A DNA stretch of 64,000 nt from Corylus avellana (GCF_901000735.1 NC_081547.1:24482046-24546045), one strand, 5' to 3'. Positions 13,400 to 26,694 are shown, counted from the first letter of the stretch. Notes: generated by a model not told the origin, from the letters alone. Made by a program: numbers and translations.

Positions 13400-13730
13400 T
13401 CGATGGCTTTGTTTGGTAAAAGAGTTAGGTTCCATTATTACTATTTATCATTATTTCCTAAAAAAGTTAACATCAAAACATTTTAATTTTTTTACTTTTT
13501 ATATCACATCAACATCAAAGCATTCTAACTTTTTTCACTTTTTTATATTAAATCATTCACTTTTTATTATTATTCAAATAAAAAAATTACTACAAAACAA
13601 AATTTTTTTATTTTTCCATACCACTTTTTCATTTTTTTTTTATATTAAACATTCTTACTTTTTTTTTTTTTTCACATCAATCTACATCAACTATAATGTC
13701 TAGGCCAACCCATTTACTAAACACCACCAT
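13400..13730. repeat. Possible MITE with GTTTGGTAAA-type ends
   Basis: The segment starts with a GGCTTTGTTTGGTAAAAG-like motif and ends with TTTACTAAACACC, roughly inverted complements. The inside is very T/A-rich without coding capacity. This matches the general form of Harbinger/Tourist-like MITEs, but the ends are imperfect and no target duplication was confirmed. Confidence 0.35.
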
Positions 13731-14339
13731 CATGACTCAGAAGTGCAGCTCACAATGAAGTGAAGTTAGAGTATGGTAAATTACACTTATCCCTTGCCAT
13801 GTAATTTGCAATTTCTTTATGCCATCATAGAAAGTTTATGGAACACACGTCTTCAAGAAATAACTTAATTGACTGAAAATCATGTCTCATAAAGTAGTGG
13901 ACATTAATTCGAATCATCTTCCTTCTATTACATGAACATGTAAAAAAAAAAGTATACGGAACACATGACGTAATCACAAAATTTGTAAAAATTTATTTTG
14001 GAGAAAAAGTTGCATAGTATTTTTTTCATTTGCGTGAAATAACATTCTAACAAAAGGAAACCTCGTAGATTGTGTGGTAAATTGATAGGATAAGTTACAG
14101 AATAAATTTAGAAAGAGTTTTCCTAAAGTTCTCCATTTCAATTTTCAAAGCCCGAAGGCCTCATTCCCATTGGGCTTCTATAGTACAGATTTTTTCCCAA
14201 TTTTAGGCCGAAGTCCTAAACCCATTGACAAGCAAAAAACTTTTTATAAAAAAAAAAAAAAGTAAAGCCCAAATAAAATGTAGGGCCCAAAAGAGTCCTT
14301 CATTGAATGGTGTGAGCACGTGAGTTTCCGTACACTTTT

Positions 14340-14760
14340 TTGGGAGTTGTCGGTTCGTCGCGATTTGCTCAGTGACTCAGCAAATCGCACGCGGACATCG
14401 ACATTACCACCATTCTCCTCGGGTTTCCTCCCAGGTTGTCAGATGGACAGAACTACCCTCCCTCTTAAGGTTAATTAATTACAAAAGAGTAATAATGCTA
14501 GAGAAACGGACAACAAGACAGAGAGACAGAGAGAGAGAGAGAGAGCCCATACTGATACAGAAACTAAAAACTAAAAATATCATGAAGGTTGGGTTAAAAC
14601 AATGAAGATTCTTTCGAGCCCAACGCCGTTAAAACAATGAAGCTTGGGTTAAAAACAATGAACATTCTTTTTAACCCAACGCTGTAAAAACAATGAAGAT
14701 TGGGTTAAAACGATGAAGATTGTAGCAAATTGCATGCGGACATCAACATATTTACAGATC
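14340..14760. repeat. Small direct and tandem repeats
   Basis: A block beginning AGCAAATCGCACGCGGACAT at about 14378 recurs in diverged form at about 14724. Between them, a motif AACAATGAAGATTGGGTTAAAA is repeated several times (14580-14720). A short GA-dinucleotide tract lies at about 14518-14546. No coding frame is supported. Confidence 0.45.
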
Positions 14761-14919
14761 AAATTTAAATTATGGTTTTTTTTTTTTTTTTTTCAATTTA
14801 GTAAAATAATTGAAAATGTAAATTTTTTTAAGGTTTATTTTCATCTTAGAAAATGTGGTTGCTCACTATTGCTCAATTCTTCTATAGTTTAATTCTTATA
14901 ATTAATTGTATAATCAACT

Positions 14920-15265
14920 ATAAAATTTGACCTTAATTTTAAGAGAAAAATTGTAAAATCAGTTCACGTGATTTTATTGAGTTACAAATATTTCTTTGGA
15001 ATTTAAAAAGCGTTTGAAAACTCTATGTGGTAAGCAAAAAATACAATATATATTGTTATGCAAAATAAGCACAAATTATATTATGCCACATAAAAAAAAA
15101 ATGGAGGGAGTGACTTGACCGCCCTATCGCCATCAGGGGTGATTTCCAAGCCGAGCCACTCTATTTGTGTTTTTTGCTTACCATATAAAGTTTTTGATCA
15201 CTTTTTTAATCTTAAGGAGCTATTTGCAACTTAATATAATCACAAAAATTAATCCTACATTTTTT
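14920..15265. repeat. Foldback MITE
   Basis: The arms are inverted complements. The left arm reads GTGATTTTATTGAGTTACAA then CTATGTGGTAAGCAAAAAAT. The right arm, read on the minus strand, gives GTGATTATATTAAGTTGCAA then TTATATGGTAAGCAAAAAAC. The centre has a GC-richer ~60-base core (15105-15160) and no coding frame. It sits just upstream of the arginase locus. Confidence 0.6.
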
Positions 15266-15632
15266 TTTCTTAATTTTAAAACCAACGCCCCAAAGTTTTA
15301 ATGTTTTTTTTTTTTTAAATTTAAAATTCTTACAACGTTAATTTAAAATTTTTTTTAAGTTCATTTGTCTAAACCCTAACGCTTCTCATTTATATATTCA
15401 ATGGCTCTTCGTTGATAAAATCAGTAACCATGTCCATGTGTACGAAATCAGAACATATATTTTTTTATTTTTAATGAATATAGGTATTTCATAAATTCTT
15501 TAAGAAAGTTATCACATTAAGAAAGTTCTCTCTTTTGGTGGACCAAAAGGAGTGGATAATCATGATTTTCTCCATTAGGGTAGGGACACGTTCGTCTTTT
15601 CAGGCTCCAGCGCAGAGCCCATCATCTGCTGC

Positions 15633-15755
15633 ATGGCTGCTGCTACTTCTTTAAATCAACCTCCAATACCCAAATGCTCCTCAACACTTTCCCAACTCAT
15701 CTTCGTTTCGTCTAAGCCACTGACTCGCTCTCGCTCTACCTCCCAAGCTCCCAAG
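15633..15755 (+). other. Orphan plastid-transit-like first exon upstream of arginase
   Basis: ATG at 15633 opens a 41-codon frame rich in Ser, Thr, Lys, Arg and Pro without acidic residues, ending at a good donor (CCCAAG/GTACAA at 15756). It has no other supported exon of its own. It ends in phase 0, the same phase as arginase exon 1 (16713-16838), so it could splice directly to arginase exon 2 at 17004 and replace the mitochondrial-type N terminus. If it instead splices to the acceptor at 16710, its frame hits a stop five codons in and becomes an upstream ORF overlapping the arginase ATG. A remnant of another gene is the third option. Confidence 0.45.
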
Positions 15756-16676
15756 GTACAACTTTTTTTTGATTTCTCTTCATAATCTATTTGTAGATTA
15801 AGAATTATGTTTGGATGCTTAGAAATGCCCAGAGAAATCTACTTTCTTGAATTCCGTTTGGGAGTTGGAGTTATAGATGATATTTCAAAATGCAATAGTT
15901 CTTTTGATTACACGATTTAATGTGGACGGAGTTTGTGTTCTATGCGAACTGTGTAACCCATTTTTGGGAAGAAAAAAAAAAAGTGAATTTGAGGCATTTG
16001 CTTTGTGATTTACCATGTTTTCCCACTGTAGAGTTGAAAAATGACTACACATGTACTAGGAGATTAACAGCTTAGGTGGGGGTTTAAATAAATTATAGGT
16101 TTACAATTAATTTGGGACATTACCGGTTTGTGTTGAATCTAGTTAGTTGGAAGATACCCAGTTAGCATGCTTTGTAAATTGTCATCATGACTTGTAAATA
16201 ATGTATTTTTAGGGTTCTACTATGTGAAATGGTGCTTGTTAATAATAGTGACGATTACAATGATGGTTAGAATTGTTTTGTCAGAATACAATTGTTCTCA
16301 TCTATGTGCTTGCTACTGGCTCTGAAAAAAGATATATAGAAATGAACTACATCTTTTGTTATCTATGATTTGTTTTTCGTTCGAATGCGGTATTCCTACC
16401 CAAATAACTTGCAAGTGTTGGGGGTGCTGAAATCTTAGTAATGGTAGGTCAGAGAGTACCATGACAAATTGTGAAAGAAATTTTGTCCCACCTAGATTGT
16501 TCTTTGTATTCGTGGTTGACGTTGTTTTGCTTGTTGTGCAAGTCTTTTTCTTTATCAAGAAAGTTGGTATAATTTGACATGCCGTGCCATCTTCGCACTA
16601 TGTTTAGGTTAATCAAATTGTTGTCAGTTTAACAACTCCATTGCCAGTAGTAGCTAAATAAGTGTTTTCTTCTAAA

Positions 16677-16707
<31 letters not shown>

Positions 16708-16712
16708 CAGAC

Positions 16713-19700
16713 ATGTCAACCTTAGGGCGGAGAGGAATTCATTACATGCAGAAACTAAGTGCTGCTTCGCTAGAGAAAGGCCAAAATCGTGTTATTGATG
16801 CTTCTCTTACACTTATTCGTGAGAGGGCAAAGCTTAAGGTATATGTTGATTTTCGTTAAGGAAACTTTTATCTTTTTGTTGCGGACATTATTAATTTTGT
16901 CTCTCTCGAAATTCTATATGCTAATAATTGCATATGAGAGGATCGGACTATGGGCTTTTCAGAAAGGCACAGCATTATTAAGCTTAACATTGGTTTTCCT
17001 TAGGGAGAGCTTGTTCGTGCTTTAGGAGGTTCGGTTGCATCAGCATCTCTTCTCGGAGTACCTCTAGGACATAACTCATCATTTCTTCAAGGGCCTGCAT
17101 TTGCTCCTCCTCGCATAAGAGAGGCCATCTGGTGTGTTAGCACAAACTCAACAACTGAAGAAGGTATCTACAGTAGTTTGACTCTGGACTATGGAAATCT
17201 TACTTGAGCATTTAACTAGCCTAAGATAAGTTGTTTCTGCATGGTGTATATATGAATTGACACTGATGGATGTTAATGATGCTCTTTATAGTGTTTTGAC
17301 TTGCATTCATGATCTCATGGAATCTCTACATCACCGGATGGAATGGAGATCTTAACTTCTCATATAACATTTGAGTTCTGAACATTTCTTGCAAGATATG
17401 ATTGAATTATATCTGTTCATTCAGTTACATTTAGCTGCATATGCAATTAGTAAAACCAAAGCAGACCCTAAAATCATGATCTGTGTATGTACTCTTTCTA
17501 ATTGCCATAGATCTGGTTGAAATCTTTGCAAGTTAATGTTTCTGAATGTTTTCCTGTTTCTTTTGTAATTTCACTTGAGTGTACGTGTATTCACTGTGAC
17601 ATTGATGCTGGGAAATGCAGGGAAAGACTTGAATGACCCACGTGTGCTAACTGATGTTGGTGATGTCCCTGTTCAAGAAATTCGAGATTGTGGAGTGGAT
17701 GATGACAGATTGATGAATGTCGTAAGTGAGTCTGTCAAGCTAGTTATGGAAGAGGTAAGCAGGCTTCCACTTCAAAGAATTATGGCCACTATTTGCTATA
17801 AATTCTAGACTAACACCCAAGTGATTTCCTCTGATAAGATGTTTAAATTAGACCATGCAGCATACACATGTTTTGGTCATGTTTGATTAAATCTCTTTTG
17901 TTCCTTTTTTGCTTCTTGCTTTTATATTTTTTATATTGGATATTCTTTCTTGTTTTAAACCCATCTGCAAATTTATGTTCTTAAACAATAAAAGCCATCC
18001 TTAGGGTTATATATATTTACTTGCTTGATGTTATGCACAATACTCGTCCTTCACTTTATTCCTGTCTAGATTGCCTTTTGTTTTTGTTTTTGTTTTTGTT
18101 TTTTGTTTTTTTTTTTTTAAAGAAAGAAAAAATCCTTTATAGCCTAAGCAATTGCTAGTTAGATCAAACTTCTTGAAGTCAAAGCAAAAATGTATCAGTC
18201 AAATATCTTAGATATAGTAAGGATATTGTTGTGTCAAGAATTCTAGCTTCTTTTACAATGGTATTGGACCAGATGGCATCTTATCCCCACATAAAGGGTG
18301 AGGTCAAAGTTGTTCTATTTTGCATTTGGCCTAAATTTTACTGTCGAATAGTTATATGTTGTCAGCTACCTTTTGGTTTGAATTGGTGAGCTTGAAACCT
18401 AACGATGCCCATGCTCTTTCAGGATCCACTACGGCCATTAGTTTTAGGTGGTGATCACTCAATATCTTTTCCTGTTATCAGAGCTGTCTGTGAGAAGCTC
18501 GGGGGTCCTGTAGATATTCTTCATCTCGATGCCCATCCAGATATCTATGATGCCTTTGAAGGAAACAAGTATTCACATGCTTCTTCTTTTGCCCGAATTA
18601 TGGAGGGTGGTTATGCTAGGCGGCTTTTGCAGGTAAACACTTACATTCATTATGACATAGATGCAGCCTTGTATTCTCTGTTGATTTATATTGACCCAAA
18701 TAATCATTCAAGTGGCTAATTCAACATCCTTACCTTCGAAGGTCATAGCTTGCTTGCACCACACAAATGGATGCATGAATTTAAATATGTTCCTTAATGC
18801 ATATAATTAAGCCAAGTCTGCAGTTCTCTTGTGGCATCTAAACTTTTCCCTGTAAGAATTTTAGGTTGATTGATACAGCTATTTGTGGTTTTGTTATACA
18901 AAGTTTGGCAGTATAGTAGCTGTCTTGCATACTTGATTTAGCTTTTCACCATAGTAGTCACTCATCTTTTTGGCTTGTTCCAGATGCTGAAAGTACCTGT
19001 AGTTGAGTCCTTAACCACGTATGTTAGAGTTGAAGTTGATTAATCCAAACACAAGAAATGATCAATAAGAATACATACTGTCAAAACTATCCCATGTACC
19101 TCCTTTAGACCATAACAATCAAGTCAAGTGTATAGATAAGCCATAAAATTCATAACAATCTTATTTCAAAACCAGCCAATGAACTCAAATATCACAAATA
19201 TCTGAGATGCCTAATGTCCTGCTCGAGCATACTATAGATCAGATATTGACGTAGTCATAAGTATTGGCATCTGACAGCTGAAAGTAGAGGTTATTCAAAC
19301 CAAAAGCAAGAACTGATCAATAAGACTGGTGTAGCTAGTCCCTTTACCTCACTTGACGATAAAAATCAAATCTGATCAATAAGACATCATATGGAAATCC
19401 AAGCAATGACATCCCCATATTTATTGATAGTTTGTGGCTATGTAAAAAATGAAAAGCAATTATATGATGCAAATGGCCCAAGGAAAACCTCAAAACGGCT
19501 TTCCTGATTTTCTTATCTGCACATACTAATGATTAGCTGTTGGCTAAGTCACAAGTACTGGCATCTGATAATCAGCTAAAGAGATATGACTTGTGAATTT
19601 TTTTAAAGATGGGTTGGCATTTCGACATTTTTATTTCAATCTGCTGAAACATTAATACCTTTTTATTGGCACTTTGACATTATCATTTCAGTGTTCTTAG

Positions 19701-20856
19701 CTATAGATTTAGAATAATGAACCTGAGTCCTCATTGTAAATCTTTTGAACCAGACATGCTTTAAATCTTTTGATTGGTGCCCTATGAAAAGTTTTTAATT
19801 GTGAGTAATGAACCTGAGTCCTCATTGTAAGTAATGTACTTGAATGTTGACTTCTCAGGTCGGCATTAGATCGATAAATGCTGAAGGGCGTGAGCAAGGC
19901 AAAAGATTTGGAGTGGAACAATTTGAAATGCGAACCTTTTCAAGAGATCGACAGTTTCTGGAAAACCTGGTATCTCTCTCTCTCTGTTTTTTTTCTCCCT
20001 TTTGTCTCTGCACTTGACTGTGTATATCCAAGTCACTATACTTGTGCATAGATATATAGATATGTTATTTTGTGAAATACATAAAAATCTATGATGTGAA
20101 AATGTAAAATGTGCTTTACAGAAAATCAGGAAACTTTGTTGTATATAATAGATTAATGCTAAAGTAAGTGTCATTTGCAGTGCATGTGACCAATAAATTT
20201 ACTGTTACTTATGGAATAAAGAGTGCGAACAGAGACAATAACTAATATATAGCTAATTGTGGGTCAAAGTGAGCCAGTTAAATCCTTTTGTTTTTGGATT
20301 AGTAATTGGCCCCAAGGAGAGGGAGAATGGGAAATTCGAATTAGTAACTTCTACTTCATGAGGTGTGGTTTCCAACCGATTGAGCTATACCTCGAGGTTC
20401 AGTTAAATCCTATTAACTCAACAAAATCTTAACCGTTACTTGAATCCTGTTAAAGCCTTGAATTGTATTATACATGGATCCGTTTTGATTCTGTTGGAGA
20501 TACTTACTGACTATTGGAATATAGGATAGTAATTTTGGTCTTAAACAAAATGGAATATATTCTTCATTTTAATTCTCTAATATGTCCTTTGACAGAAACT
20601 AGGAGATGGTGTCAAGGGTGTATACATCTCTATAGATTTGGATAGTCTTGATCCTGCATTTGCTCCTGGAGTGTCTCACATTGAGCCAGGGGGTCTCTCT
20701 TTCCGTGATGCTCTCAACATCATCCACAATCTGCAAGGTAATGTTGTTGCTGGGGATGTGGTTGAATTCAACCCACAGCGTGACACTGTTGATGGTATGA
20801 CTGCAATGGTAGCTGCCAAGTTGGTGAGAGAACTGTCTGCTAAGATATCAAAATGA
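16713..20856 (+). CDS. Arginase (ureohydrolase), plant mitochondrial type
   Basis: Six exons (16713-16838, 17004-17163, 17621-17754, 18423-18632, 19859-19969, 20596-20856) join in frame at GT-AG sites to give 333 residues. The enzyme hydrolyses arginine to urea and ornithine with a binuclear Mn centre; plant forms are usually mitochondrial and form a distinct agmatinase-like clade. Visible metal-binding motifs are GGDHS (149-153), DAHPD (176-180) and SIDLDSLDPAFAPG with Asp 261 and 263. Most plant arginases I recall read DVDCLDP here, so a Cys appears replaced by Ser. The N terminus MSTLGRRGIHYMQKL is the usual presequence, though a few residues usual before EKGQNRVIDASL seem to be missing. 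The acceptor of exon 1 lies just after a long T-run. The 3' UTR (20857-21290) has recognisable copies at 38.9-39.8 and 43.8 kb. Confidence 0.93.
20310..20400 (-). repeat. tRNA-derived SINE fragment inside an arginase intron
   Basis: On the minus strand the segment reads CCTCGAGGTATAGCTCAATC (A-box-like), then about 30 bases later AAGTTACTAATTCGAATTTC (B-box-like), then a pyrimidine-rich stretch. This is the same family pattern as the plus-strand copy at 40350-40460. It lies in arginase intron 5, opposite to the gene. Confidence 0.6.
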
Positions 20857-21290
20857 TAATTCCTGTGACTTCCGATCAAGAATTTCAAATATTATCATTC
20901 CTTGATGCACCTGCAATTTCAGCGCCACCAGCACTCTGCAGATTAGATCATCCTTCGATTTCAAAAGAAGGATTTGAAGGGACTTAAAAACATTACTACT
21001 GTAGTTTAGTTGCTGAGAAAACTTTTTAAGCTTGTCTATTTTTCTGGGTTTACGTAACAACTTGCCTTGCAGGTGGGACATTGTTGTACCTCATCTCCTG
21101 CAAAAAGGAGAAATAAGCAATAAGTTCATTGTTGTTTCTCTATGCTTTACAGTTCACATTGGATTATTTCACGAAAGGTGAGAAGTTGGTGGTAGAATTA
21201 ACGATTAGCCTGTTATAATTGTTGATAAATAAGTGGAAAATTGGGTCTTTCCGGGCTTTTCAATCTGTCTGGTTATTGTGAAGCAAAAAA

Positions 21291-22264
21291 AAAAAAAAAA
21301 AAAAAAAAACACTTTTACAAACCCCCCTTTAAAAGTAATGTCTTTTAAGCTATTAAAAAAATTATATGCATTTTATATGCTAAGGAACATATGTCAATTT
21401 GTATCTGCAATCCGCTCTCGATATTTATTGCCACATAAAATAGCTATACATTATACAATGAAGTTTTAGATTGTTTTTCGTTGGGATCCTCCTCGTCGAA
21501 TTTCCTAGAGCTATTAGATATATTGATATGTAAAACATTGGCAGTTCAGCTGGTGCATGCGGCTTGCTTTTCCACAACCATGAGGTTTGAGCAGGAATAA
21601 GGATCCTATGGTTTGAGCAGGAATAAGGAATTAGGATCCTCTTTCTGGATAATATTCGGTTAATTGTATTTGAGGGGTATTTTTATTCTATCAAAAAGTG
21701 AAAAGACAAAAAATTAATATATGTGCCACGTGTCGACATCTGATTGGTCCACGTGTCAGTCCGTACAGTCAACTAACGGATGAACTAATTTGGTCACTTA
21801 TCAAAACCACAGGGACCTCCTGTGATAAAAATGAAACCCCAGGGAGAAAAAAATAAAGTTATGAAACCCTAAGGACTAATTTAGTATTTAACCCAATAAA
21901 TAATGCCTAGGGGTTGAAATCTATAATATTGGATTACTTGCTTTATCAAATAACATTTAAAATAGATAATGCCTCGGGATTGATAAAATAACATTTTAAG
22001 TATAAATTTGAAAAGGCAGCAACTTTAACGAAAGAGTGGTTTTATAGATAAAAGGAAAAATGTCTTAGTATTAATATTTTTACTACAATTTTCTTATAAA
22101 TTAATGTGATATTTTATAATTAGTGAAATGATTAAGGGTATATATTGACAACTAATGCACTAATTAATTAAGTGAAAAGTTTTGTTCAATTATTTATCAA
22201 TCATGAACTGTCATGTAAGTCTATAAATAACTTTATAATAAAAGTTGAAATAGTACACTAAATG
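21291..22264. other. Intergenic DNA with remnants of a repeat element
   Basis: No coding frame. An A-run at 21286-21309 follows the arginase 3' UTR. At about 21660-21900, wording typical of plant inverted-repeat elements appears (GTGCCACGTGTCGACATCTG, then a stretch ending in GGACTAATTTAGTATTTAAC), but I could not find matching ends. Confidence 0.4.
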
Positions 22265-22265
22265 A

Positions 22266-22401
22266 AATTATGTCTCAAGTAATAAGTACACTTGACAATG
22301 AAACATGGCATCAAGCTTGACAAAATACCATATGTAATTATGTCTCAAGTAATAAGTACACTTGACAATGAAACATGGCATCAAGCTTGACAAAATACCA
22401 T
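22266..22401. repeat. 70-bp near-perfect tandem duplication
   Basis: The unit starting AATTATGTCTCAAGTAATAA at 22266 repeats at 22336 with essentially no differences over about 66 bases, then runs into a short TA repeat. No gene is affected. Confidence 0.85.
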
Positions 22402-23788
22402 TATATATATATATATATTTGGTGAAAAATTCGGCTAATCCATGATAATATGGAAAGTGATAAATCATGTAGTGAAAATATGAAAAGAATCGGAGTTAAC
22501 AAATATAACAACTCACTTGTACATTTTGATTGTATGAAGATGATTGTTAAATGCGGTATTGAAGTCCATATTTTTTTTCTTGCACATCAAGTGCTTGTTA
22601 AAATACATCAGAGAGTTGTATATGTTAGATTATACATATTTTTCTTATATTGAACATGACAGATTGGTGAACTGTGTATAGCTTATTCGATGCATGTGAA
22701 TTCAGTATTGGATTTCTAGGACAGTTAATAATACCCAATCCAAAGCCATGGGCTGAAGTTGCCAAAAGTTTCTTTATTAATAATACTTGAGCCTTTTTGG
22801 AGGGCCTCATCATAACATGAATTGATATATTTCTTTTTTACAACACATTCACCCATGAATACAAGTAGTTGCATGATATTTTAGTGTGGGTATGGCACAA
22901 GGGTGTGGGTTCAAATGAGAATTCTCACATTTAATTAGTGTTAGTCACTTTAGTTAACACTAATGTCTTGATAGGGTTAGATTATACTATGGCTCAATAG
23001 AACTTGAGGTAGCACATGTAGTTTCCCATCGTTTAGACTTCTCTCGTCATTGGTTCTTAGCAAGCATGTACTTCTGTTGGTTCTTAGCAAGCATGTACTT
23101 CTATGATCATGTTTAGATAGAGTAGCTAGTCTGGTTGTCCCCTCCTAAGTCTTTGAATTAAAAAAAAAAATGATATTTTAAGTCAATTCATCAATACTCC
23201 TTGCAACAATAAATGAATATTTTTCCTTTTCTAAATAGAAAATAATATTTTAAAAAATATACATACCATTGCATCAAATAAGATGAATCCCCATGAATGA
23301 CTGATGACTGTAGTTACATATAAGAAAAAGAATGAATGATGATTGCAGTTCCATATAAAAACAATCCATATTTCAAATATACAAACAATATTAATAACAT
23401 TAAGCTAAATCAATATAAAAACAACCATGTTCTTTGTGTCAATCTGAAAATTGCTCCGTCAATAAATTTTTAGGTCAAGATCATTCTAACTACATTTTCC
23501 CACGATTTTGAATCAAAGATGACCATTAGGCATTAGATTGTGCAGAGAAAGATTCCAACTGCACTCTATGCTCACCCTGTTGGAGGCTGCTCACCTACAA
23601 GTTAGGTCCAACTATATAGTCTTCTGATTATTCTCCAACCAAATTTCTACTCATGAAAGATTCCTACATGACATTTTAGCAAATTTAAATTTTACTTTGA
23701 CATAATAGTAGTAATTAACTAGAAATTAGAAAAAAATAGTTAATTACTAGAATAATACCTTAGTCAAGTTATCTAACAATTGGGATTC
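22402..23788. other. Intergenic AT-rich DNA
   Basis: No gene is supported. At about 22880-22915 there is a B-box-like GGGTGTGGGTTCAAATGA that could belong to an old SINE. At 23047-23103 a 27-base unit (TTGGTTCTTAGCAAGCATGT...) is duplicated in tandem. Confidence 0.4.
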
Positions 23789-25421
23789 TTATCCGACATT
23801 ACCATGCTCACGCTGAGAATTGATGTCAATAGAGGAATCCTGTATATAACATTAAAAAATTATTAACATAAGCAAAAGTAAATTAATGGACTTATAATTT
23901 CTTGTATTATAGAGCAACGTAACATATCTTACTTTACTTGAACATTCAAGTGATTGAACTTGTCCTTCACCAAGAGCATGTTGTTGTAAGTCGCTAATAC
24001 AACTAGAAGTCGGTGTTGTTTTGGTTTGAGATTTAAAATCTTTTTGTTGTTCTAGTGCACCTTTCAACCTTCTTTTTGGACGTCCAATTGTTGTTTTTGT
24101 TTTAATCTCATGTATGACTTGTGAAGCTACATCCTCATTGGACTCATACCTATTAATAGCTTCACCGTGGACCTCTAGTTGACCCTCCACACCACTAGAA
24201 TAACACATTTTTCTCATTTCCTTCAAATCCTTCAATAATTTTTTAAAATATCTATCAACATATTTGTACATCATTTCATTCTTTGCTGCAAGTGTGGAAA
24301 TTTCATGAAAGTTGACTTAAATGAGAGTAACACTTTTCGATTAACTCTTGAGAATTAGCATTAATATCAATGCCACGATAGTCTTTGATAGCACCAACCT
24401 CTGCATCTTTCTGAGAAAGTGTAATTTGTCTTGTTGATCTTAACATATGTTTCATTGGAGAAGGTGCAAACTCATGATTATGCTGTTCATGAAAGGAAAC
24501 AACTTCTAACATGCCATCCTTGTTAAGTTGACAATTCATTCGTGCTAAACACCCCCACGTGCTGAAAACATACTTTTTTTTGCCGTTTGTTAACAACTCG
24601 TTTACCCTCTTTCGAACAACAAAATGTTCGCCTTTTCACAAGTCCTGAATTTGCTCGCTTCACCAACTGTTTCCTTACACTAAAGCCTATTCGGTGAGCA
24701 TATGCTTTGTAGAATTCATATGCATTATCATCACAATCAAATTTCATACCAATTTTTGGTATTTCATTAAATCTCATGTTCTGTGTACTCAGAGTGTTTG
24801 ATTTGCTTTGGCTTCCATGAATAGGTTCTTGTTCATTCGATTCATTGTGCAATACACATCTTTCACCAATATCCACTATCTACAATGAAAACAGTGCATT
24901 CAATATTCAGTACAAAATATTTGTTGGGAAAGTATGCTATAGAAATATAAATAAATACAAGTTATGAAGATGTATTTGATTGAAACCATCAATTTGTCCT
25001 CTATAAACCTACTTGATTACATTAGAAATGTTCTCAATTCAGTGAGCTTTGATCTCTTGTGTTCTTGTTATCATTTAACCACCACAGCGAAGAGGATCTC
25101 CTTGTTTTACACATGCTCAGGCTTCTTGTGCCAGAAGCTAGCTGTCAACCTTTGAAACAACTGAAAATGACTATACTAGTACTGCCGAATTTACTAAGAG
25201 AAGAAACTTGAAGCCCTTCATGTCATGGGAACCAGCCCTTGAACATCATGGAAACTATGGGACGAAGGGACTTTTTTTCTCCACTAGGCACTAAATTAAC
25301 TAAGGACCGAAAGTGTTATAGCTATATTCTTCCAGTCATCCACTCTTTCACTATAAATATGTAACATTTCATTGCTATTATGGAGAAGTTCACGTACCTC
25401 TAAATTTGATTCTCTAGCCAT
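23789..25421 (-). pseudogene. FAR1-domain (FRS/FRF-type) gene with frameshifts
   Basis: A small first exon (25421-25398, starting MARESNLE) joins in phase to a large exon (24879 to about 23933), then to a last exon 23839-23789 ending in TAA. The large exon encodes a FAR1 DNA-binding domain: KIGMKFDCDDNAYEFYKAYA, then the Cys/His motif spread over CCSKEG, CLARMNC and HEQHNHEF. The C terminus has an ISTLAAKNE-type block and an AT-hook-like GRPKRRLKG. No MULE transposase or SWIM domain is present, so it resembles the short FAR1-RELATED factors. The frame breaks twice: in an eight-base A-run (24574-24581) inside the zinc motif, and at about 24304-24310 before the ISTLAAKNE block. Both look like 1-2 base indels. 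It is probably a pseudogene; assembly error is possible. Confidence 0.7.
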
Positions 25422-26340
25422 CACTCTATAAATTAGATGATTTGAATAACGCCCAATTATGTCACCCTGCAATCAAAAAGCTTGGATCATTTAATTTGTG
25501 GATTCAAATGATTATGAGGTGCTTGCAGTGTGCCATGAATAAACTATATTCTTATGCAGAAATGTATGACTTGTTTTACAGAGTTGGGGTTAGTATTGGA
25601 GTTATCAGGATCAGACAGGTATAGGTAATTACTTTGTCTTTGCAGAGTTATTCTTTAGCAGAAATGTTGTTCCACTTGGATGAAAATCTACTTCATTGGG
25701 CTGGGATTCAATGTTACATCTTTTGTCAAACATTAAACTTGCTATTTTGTGGGTGCCTGGAGATAACAGAAAGATATAATCTGTAGAGTAGCTTGTTTCC
25801 ACTGATCAACTCAGAGAGATTTACAGAGCTCTGTTTTCTCTGTGTCAGGAATTCAATCGGAAAAGACAATACCAGGCAGAATCAAATCTTGTTCAACATT
25901 AAATCTAAACAACCATTATACCCAACATTCAAATTAAAAAAAACTTCAAAGCAATGCTTCCAAATTACAAGTGTTAGAATAATGGTTAAAAGCAATGCAT
26001 CCAAATCAAACATGTTAGCTACATTCAGAGACAGAGAGATCCCATGCGAAGAAAAGTAATAAAAACTTCAAATAAAGGTGAAGTCATTTTTGTTAAACTC
26101 ATCCTCGAGGATTTCACACAAATACAATAAAGTCAATTCAAATTTCTGATTTTTTTTTCTTTTTTTTCTTTTCCTACCAACCAAAGAGAGGGCGATACAA
26201 TAGTACCATAATCGACACAGTAAAGAAAAACCAGGTAAAAAGAAAAGAAAAGAAGCAAACATACACACAAACACGAACCTCTGTGAAATCTGGGTTGGCT
26301 ATTCAGCAAAACCGCGAGAATCCACAAACCTACCGAGAAA
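25422..26340 (-). other. Probable 5' leader region of the FAR1-type gene
   Basis: The minus strand has a GC-richer block at about 26280-26400 that could be the transcription start region, with a donor-like CACAG/AGGTTCGTG near 26275 leading toward the small coding exon at 25421. Between them there is no supported coding frame. Inferred from motif and position only. Confidence 0.3.
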
Positions 26341-26694
26341 TCGTAGCCTTTTAGGCGTTAGAAGTGAGATGGTTAAAAAGAATGTGAGAGACTCTTGGAC
26401 TCCAATAGTGAGGACTGAAGTCTGAAGAGCTAATTAAAAAACAAGGAGGTTTACAAACGAATTTTATAAAAAAATCTTTTATAAGATAACGTGGCACGAT
26501 ATAATTGGAAATAAGGTAAATCTAACTTTTGAAAAATTTAATTATATTGTGATACATCATGTCGTAAAAATTTTTTTTGTAAAATTTGTTTGTAAGCTTA
26601 GCATTTTATATATGTGTGTGTAAAAAAAAAAAAAAAAAAACTTTTATACTGTTATCATACAATTAGAATGATCTAATTCTTTAAAAAATAAGAA

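Noticed and set aside
24560..24590. A 12-base GT...AG stretch (GTATGTTTTCAG) as an intron repairing the FAR1 frame
   Set aside because: It is far too short for a plant intron, and removing 12 bases would not change the frame.
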